Source: a bacterium (GTDB taxonomy: Bacteria; Patescibacteriota; WWE3; 2-01-FULL-39-13; JAQBTZ01). Taken from it: 7,551 nt of DNA. Location of the stretch: assembly GCA_027624675.1 (NCBI GenBank), contig JAQBTZ010000025.1, positions 1 to 7,551 on the forward strand, written 5' to 3'. Of the stretch, positions 4,785-7,551 are shown piece after piece (within the stretch, counting starts at the first letter, position 1; each line of letters opens with the position of its first letter). The notes below the pieces were generated by a model. It ran no database searches, was not told where the DNA came from, and saw nothing but the letters and a program-made list of their open reading frames with translations. Both the position numbers and the translations under genes were made by a program.

Positions 4785-5205
4785 AAATTTAAGATATTTG
4801 CCAACCATTAGAAGAACTAAAGATCAAATTGCAAATGATGCTTTAAATTATCCAAATTGTAAGAAATGTAATGAGCCTTTAAGAAGCAGTAATATAATTC
4901 GTGATAAGCCTAAAATGTGTCCTGTGTGTCGTGGAGAAGAAGTTGGTGGTAATTCTGAAATTAGAATTATATGCAAAAAATTAAATAATAAAAATATTCC
5001 AGTTTCTAAAGATGAAATGATGTTTGAAGATGATCCACTAGCCTATAAAGAAATCGATAATGGAAGGTATTTTCCCAAACCAATAGAAGTTTCGTTTGGT
5101 GTTTCTCCGCTTAGTGAAATTATGAAACCTAATGTTACTCCCCCTTTAAAAAATGGATCTGCGACAAAAGGTGTTCGTTATTCTTATAAAAAGAAAAAGA
5201 TTTAA
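4774..5205 (+). CDS. Cysteine-rich putative zinc protein A
   Basis: A 143-aa protein starting at TTG (4774), supported by GAGG 6 nt upstream and an 11-bp overlap with the previous stop; no in-frame ATG lies near. A four-cysteine knuckle C29-x2-C32 ... C49-x2-C52 is followed by GN (59-60) and the acidic motif IPVSKDEMMFEDDP (75-88). The C-terminus is low-complexity and very basic, ending SYKKKKI. The N-terminal 90 residues are paralogous to the protein at 5507-5791, with identical cysteine and DEM/FED spacing. The knuckle suggests zinc binding and the basic tail nucleic-acid contact, but no family is recognised. It is the first of four consecutive Cys-rich genes. Confidence 0.75.
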   Translation: MENKNLRYLPTIRRTKDQIANDALNYPNCKKCNEPLRSSNIIRDKPKMCPVCRGEEVGGNSEIRIICKKLNNKNIPVSKDEMMFEDDPLAYKEIDNGRYFPKPIEVSFGVSPLSEIMKPNVTPPLKNGSATKGVRYSYKKKKI

Positions 5206-5207
5206 TC

Positions 5208-5384
5208 ATGGAAGTTTGCCCTGTTTGCAAATCTGCTTGGAGACCAATCATCACAAGATCTGCGGAGCAATGTGTTGTCTGCAAATTAACAATTGCTTTA
5301 GATTGCTGTTCAGGAGTTTGTGAAAATGAGCCGGTGGAAAAAGCCGTCAAACAATCAGATGCACCCAAACCCTCTGATGGCTAA
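5208..5384 (+). CDS. 58-aa cysteine-rich putative zinc ribbon protein B
   Basis: A short gene between proteins A and C. The ATG is 2 bp after the stop of A, and 58 codons follow to TAA at 5382. Eight cysteines occur: C-P-V-C at 4-7 and C-V-V-C at 22-25 form a plausible four-cysteine zinc ribbon (14-residue gap), followed by DCCSGVCEN (32-40). The tail is polar (KQSDAPKPSDG). It overlaps the next gene by about 59 bp in another frame. No strong ribosome-binding site is visible, so translation may be coupled to A. The regular cysteine pattern and fit to the operon argue it is real. Function unknown. Confidence 0.65.
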   Translation: MEVCPVCKSAWRPIITRSAEQCVVCKLTIALDCCSGVCENEPVEKAVKQSDAPKPSDG

Positions 5385-5526
5385 TTGCGATTATTGCAGT
5401 AAAACTTTTGATTGGCGTTTTAGCGGTGCAGTTAATGGAAACAAAAAGGAATTTTGCGGGTTAAAATGTTTTGATGATTACCGATTTGAATTAAAAAGGT
5501 TAAAAGATGAATTTAACTCGTTATGA
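5326..5526 (+). CDS. Small TRASH/MYM-like treble-clef zinc protein C
   Basis: 66 aa when started at ATG 5326, which has AGGAG 9 nt upstream; an in-frame GTG at 5320 lies only 3 nt from that box and is less likely. The centre reads C-D-Y-C...F-C-G-L-K-C-F, that is C-x2-C-x19-C-x3-C, which fits the spacing of TRASH/MYM-type treble-clef zinc fingers. The C-terminus is a charged helix (YRFELKRLKDEF). It may bind metal or nucleic acid, or act in protein contacts. It overlaps gene B upstream by 59 bp and gene D downstream by 20 bp in other frames. Confidence 0.7.
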   Translation: MSRWKKPSNNQMHPNPLMANCDYCSKTFDWRFSGAVNGNKKEFCGLKCFDDYRFELKRLKDEFNSL

Positions 5527-5791
5527 TTTTTGTAAATATTGCGGTGATGAATTACCCAAAGTTAAATCTAAAAGATATAGACCTTTTATGTGCCATGAAT
5601 GTCATTTGTCAAAACTAGATGGTAATTTTAAATTAAAAGAAATCTATGATAAATTTATTGATAATCCAATACCGCCATCTCCTGATGAAATGGTTTTTGA
5701 AGATGAGCCAAACGTAGAAGAAGATAAAGCCTTTTATAAAAGAATGGGTCATACTCATTTAGAAACAAAAACTATTATTGACGATATCTAA
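5507..5791 (+). CDS. Cysteine-rich putative zinc protein D, paralogue of A
   Basis: A 94-aa protein with C9-x2-C12, sixteen residues, C29-x2-C32, then GN (39-40) and IPPSPDEMVFEDEP (55-68). All distances between these marks equal those in protein A (4774-5205), so the two arose by duplication; A has an extra N-terminal 20 residues and a long basic tail instead. AAGG lies 7 nt before the ATG, and the start overlaps gene C. It is the last gene of the rightward operon. Its TAA overlaps the integrase stop on the other strand (5788-5791), leaving no room for a terminator between the convergent genes. Function unknown; zinc binding is inferred from the cysteines. Confidence 0.8.
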   Translation: MNLTRYDFCKYCGDELPKVKSKRYRPFMCHECHLSKLDGNFKLKEIYDKFIDNPIPPSPDEMVFEDEPNVEEDKAFYKRMGHTHLETKTIIDDI

Positions 5792-6903
5792 CTTAATAAT
5801 TTTTGTAATATTCTCTGTGCTTGAATTGGACTTCTAGCCTGCTCAAGATCAATAATAGTGTAATGAACTTCAGCAGTTTTAGAGTTTTTGCTATGCCCCA
5901 TTCTTGCTTTACGAATATGGTCAGGCACTTCACCAATCATGCTAGTGTTGTAATACTTTCTAAAACCACCTAATCCATAATCAGGAACGTCTGAATGTTT
6001 GCAAACAGTTTTAATAAGTTTCCTCATAGCATTTTGTTCAAAAGGTTTAATGTTGTCAGCGTTTGGAAATATCCATAAATTACATTTAGATTGTAATTTC
6101 CATTTTTTTAATAAACTCATTAATGGTGCAGGCAATCCTAATACTCTAACTCTAAAATTATTTTTTAAATCTTGAGCATCGTATCTATAAACATTTCTCA
6201 TAATGGAAACTTCAGACTTAGTAAAATTAATATCTTCCCATTGTAAACCCTGCAATTCATTTGCTGAGATTCCAGTAAATGCAGAAAACATAATAAAAGT
6301 ATCTAAATATAAAGTCTTTTCTACTTTAAGTAATTTAGAAATATGATCATGTGAATAACCGCCACGCTCAATAACTGAACCCTGAATTTCTTTTCTCTCA
6401 TCACTACTACAAGGATTTCTCATTATATAACCTTGATCAACTGAAAATTTCATAATCATTGATAAAGTGTTAATACAATGTCTGATTGATTTAGCTGACA
6501 TATTAGAATTAGCTTTTTCATCAATAAAGCTATTAACTTTTCCAGTTGTGATATCTTTAATGCTAACACCATCATAAAATGGTTCTAGATGTAACCTGAT
6601 GTGTCTTTCATCATTTTCATATGATCTTTGCCTAATACCATTTACCCTTCTGCCGACAGCATTTAATCGCATTTTTAATGCCATTTTAGCTATATCTTTA
6701 AACATAGCAACTTCAGTTTTAGTGACATTATTTTCAAATTCAGATGTCATTTTTTTTCTAATTAAATTTAATTCTTTTCTAGTTTTAGCAACTTTCCTTC
6801 TATAGCTTTTCATGGTTGCAGATTTAAATCTAAAACAAAAACCCTCATAATTTTTACTTTTAATTTCATATGGTTTTATTTCGCTTATAAAATAATTATC
6901 CAT
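5788..6903 (-). CDS. int: Divergent tyrosine site-specific recombinase (phage integrase)
   Basis: A 371-aa integrase. Residues 1-60 are a basic N-terminal region, probably the arm-binding part; 62-165 a SAM-like core-binding domain (AMFKDIAKMALK ... CINTLSMIMKFSVDQGYIMRNPC); 180-371 the catalytic domain. Catalytic set: box I TGISANELQGLQWEDI has Ser213 where the near-invariant Arg should be; K247 present (DLKNNFRVRVLGLP); box II GLGGFRKYYNT has Gly312 instead of His but keeps R315; H337 (MGHS) and nucleophile Y348 (HYTI) are present. Two of the usual active-site residues are thus replaced. AGAGGA precedes the ATG, which overlaps the previous stop (TAATG). Expected role is integration and excision of the element; activity is uncertain given the substitutions. 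Confidence 0.9.
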   Translation of the reverse strand: MDNYFISEIKPYEIKSKNYEGFCFRFKSATMKSYRRKVAKTRKELNLIRKKMTSEFENNVTKTEVAMFKDIAKMALKMRLNAVGRRVNGIRQRSYENDERHIRLHLEPFYDGVSIKDITTGKVNSFIDEKANSNMSAKSIRHCINTLSMIMKFSVDQGYIMRNPCSSDERKEIQGSVIERGGYSHDHISKLLKVEKTLYLDTFIMFSAFTGISANELQGLQWEDINFTKSEVSIMRNVYRYDAQDLKNNFRVRVLGLPAPLMSLLKKWKLQSKCNLWIFPNADNIKPFEQNAMRKLIKTVCKHSDVPDYGLGGFRKYYNTSMIGEVPDHIRKARMGHSKNSKTAEVHYTIIDLEQARSPIQAQRILQKLLS

Positions 6904-7103
6904 TACACTTCTTCCTCTATTCTCATTTGTTCTAATATATGTTCCCTAAACATAGTTAAACCAAATTCATAACCTTGTTTATAATAATGATGTGTCTGTT
7001 TGGCATCTTTTACACCATGCAACAATCCATCTGCTACACCATCTTTAAATGCATACAATACTTTATGCTCTTTGATTTGTTTATCTAGTTCTACTAAATC
7101 CAT
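6903..7103 (-). CDS. 66-aa hypothetical protein upstream of int
   Basis: A charged, helical 66-aa protein. Residues 18-52 contain spaced glycines (DGVADGLLHGVKDAKQ) and an aromatic KQGYEFGLTMF segment; the tail is acidic. GGAG 8 nt before the ATG is a good ribosome-binding site, and its TAA overlaps the int ATG by one base, so int is probably translationally coupled to it. Position next to int makes a recombination directionality factor conceivable, but it lacks an evident winged-helix or HTH pattern, and the G-Y-x-x-G-L motif is also reminiscent of small ribosome-modulation-like phage proteins. Function unknown. Confidence 0.75.
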   Translation of the reverse strand: MDLVELDKQIKEHKVLYAFKDGVADGLLHGVKDAKQTHHYYKQGYEFGLTMFREHILEQMRIEEEV

Positions 7104-7106
7104 TAT

Positions 7107-7226
7107 CTATTCTCCATATTGATTTAAGCTATTTTGAATATAATCTAATTCATTTTGCCTTTCAGCATCATAAACTTTTTGTCTTTTCTTTTTGTTGAGT
7201 TTGTTGTTCTTTTTGTTTACGCTCAC
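7107..7226 (-). CDS. Possible 39-aa ORF or frameshifted continuation of the 51-aa gene
   Basis: Open from GTG at 7226 to TAG at 7107, just before the 66-aa gene. It is lysine-rich and then DAERQNELDYIQNSLNQYGE. There is no good ribosome-binding site for the GTG, and it overlaps the 51-aa gene in another frame. The C-terminal composition looks protein-like and would extend the 51-aa product smoothly if the frame shifted in the A-rich stretch near 7175-7195. It is either a separate small gene, a programmed shift, or the result of an indel. Confidence 0.35.
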   Translation of the reverse strand: MSVNKKNNKLNKKKRQKVYDAERQNELDYIQNSLNQYGE

Positions 7227-7323
7227 GTTCTAAACGCTCACGTTTTGCCATAGCAGACATTTTACGAATGAAGGATGCTTTTTTATAGTAAGGTGTTGCT
7301 TGAATTAAAACTGATTTAATCAT
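7168..7323 (-). CDS. 51-aa basic, coiled-coil-like hypothetical protein
   Basis: ATG at 7323 with GGGAG 7 nt upstream, 51 codons to TGA. The N-terminus MIKSVLIQATPYYKKASF is followed by a long charged helix (KMSAMAKRERLERERKQKEQQ...). It is very basic, so nucleic-acid binding is possible. It is the first substantial gene of the int operon and overlaps the preceding 14-codon leader ORF by one base (TAATG), the same coupling used between the 66-aa gene and int. It may be truncated by a frameshift, since a good continuation exists in the next frame to 7107. No family recognised. Confidence 0.55.
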   Translation of the reverse strand: MIKSVLIQATPYYKKASFIRKMSAMAKRERLERERKQKEQQTQQKEKTKSL

Positions 7324-7367
7324 TAGTTTACTCCCTTTTTATGTGATGTTCTTGGTATGTTCTGCAT
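7323..7367 (-). CDS. Possible 14-aa leader peptide
   Basis: ATG at 7367 preceded by a strong AAAGGGAG at good spacing, 14 codons (MQNIPRTSHKKGVN) and a TAA that overlaps the next ATG (TAATG). The ribosome-binding segment TTTACTCCCTTTT (plus-strand reading) occurs twice, before this ORF and before the 51-aa gene, suggesting a small duplication. Likely a translational coupling leader; too short to assign a function. Confidence 0.4.
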   Translation of the reverse strand: MQNIPRTSHKKGVN

Positions 7368-7386
7368 TTTTTACTCCCTTTTGTTG

Positions 7387-7550
7387 GTTAGCCATATGGT
7401 TAGCCACTTTTAAATTCACTATTTTTCTCGTTAGCCATAATAAATTAACCTTATATGTATAATATAGGTATATATAACTATTATGCAAGTATAAAATGAA
7501 ATAAACATGGAATAAACCTGACGAGCGTTAGCCACTTTGTTAGCCACTTT
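7387..7550. repeat. Five direct GTTAGCCA repeats, two pairs phased at 12 bp
   Basis: GTTAGCCA occurs at 7387, 7399, 7430, 7527 and 7539, all on the plus strand. The 7387/7399 and 7527/7539 pairs are each 12 bp apart, and the last two are a perfect tandem of GTTAGCCACTTT. None is elsewhere in the window. Short phased direct repeats near an integrase operon resemble arm-type integrase or excisionase sites, so an attachment region may lie here or just beyond the right edge. Operator or iteron functions are alternatives. Apart from these repeats and the int promoter, 7368-7551 holds no gene I can support. Confidence 0.6.
7459..7488 (-). promoter_or_regulatory. Predicted promoter of the int operon
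   Basis: On the minus strand TTGCAT (7488-7483), 18 nt, TATTAT (7464-7459); alternative overlapping -10 boxes exist in this TA-rich stretch. The spacer contains ATAGTTATATATA (7481-7469), 13 bases identical to part of the 1776-1793 dyad, hinting at control by the same repressor. It lies about 90 bp before the leader ORF. Confidence 0.4.
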
Positions 7551-7551
7551 T

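Noticed and set aside
5135..5368. Minus-strand 77-codon open frame
   Set aside because: Antisense to the Cys-rich genes A to C; its openness is explained by their composition.
7327..7383. 18-codon frame starting ATGGCTAAC before the 51-aa gene
   Set aside because: It overlaps the 14-codon ORF that has a much better ribosome-binding site; its ATG is part of a GTTAGCCA repeat, so the start is explained by the repeat.
7387..7551. CRISPR array from the GTTAGCCA repeats
   Set aside because: Repeats are only 8-12 bp with irregular spacing of 12, 31 and 97 bp; no spacer structure.
1..7551. tRNA or rRNA genes
   Set aside because: No cloverleaf-like arms with the usual T-loop sequence or conserved rRNA segments were seen on either strand by eye.

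Overview
This looks like the early-gene and immunity region of an AT-rich temperate phage or prophage of a Gram-negative bacterium. A gammaproteobacterium is plausible, because the remnant integrase is of a proteobacterial type and there is a Sec/SPII lipoprotein, but the host cannot be named from this window. Most coding sequence is roughly 30-35% GC, genes are packed with 1-17 bp overlaps, and start codons include ATG, GTG and TTG.

Layout: (1) 1-910, minus strand: a Cro-like HTH gene, then a PD-(D/E)XK Holliday-junction-resolvase-like nuclease, then a conserved phage-type protein that runs off the left edge, linked by TAGTG and ATGA stop/start overlaps. (2) 911-1000: promoter and operator region of this leftward operon. 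(3) 1021-1740: a more GC-rich island with a terminator, a lipoprotein gene with its own promoter (moron-like), and the C-terminal stub of a second, unrelated tyrosine recombinase. (4) 1741-2054: leader with promoter, operator-like dyads, a hairpin and a possible 45-codon ORF. (5) 2055-5791, plus strand: an S24-type phage repressor followed by its own promoter and a recombination operon. That operon encodes a YqaJ-like exonuclease, an ERF single-strand annealing protein, a small protein with an SSB-like acidic tip, a DUF6378-like protein and four consecutive small cysteine-rich putative zinc proteins. One of these is only 58 aa, and the first and last are clear paralogues. (6) 5788-7551, minus strand: a divergent tyrosine integrase meeting the recombination operon tail to tail with overlapping stop codons, preceded by a 66-aa gene, a 51-aa gene and a 14-codon leader ORF, then a promoter region and 12-bp-phased GTTAGCCA repeats at the right edge.

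The order Cro-like gene (left), repressor (right), exonuclease and annealing protein (right) matches a lambda-type immunity and recombination arrangement. The difference is that the lipoprotein and integrase stub sit between the Cro-like gene and the repressor, and int faces the recombination operon. The exonuclease and ERF protein probably form a two-component Red/RecET-like pair that resects double-strand ends and anneals the strands. The SSB-tip protein, the resolvase-like nuclease and the zinc proteins are probable accessories. The leftward and rightward early promoters share a 22-bp block at 18/22 identity, and three TTATAGTT-containing dyads lie at three promoter regions, so common control by the repressor and/or the Cro-like protein is likely.

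Most notable observations: the repressor has lost both catalytic residues of the S24 self-cleavage dyad and has no Ala-Gly or Cys-Gly cleavage site. The integrase lacks the first catalytic arginine and the box II histidine. Two zinc-protein paralogues have identical cysteine and DEM/FED spacing.
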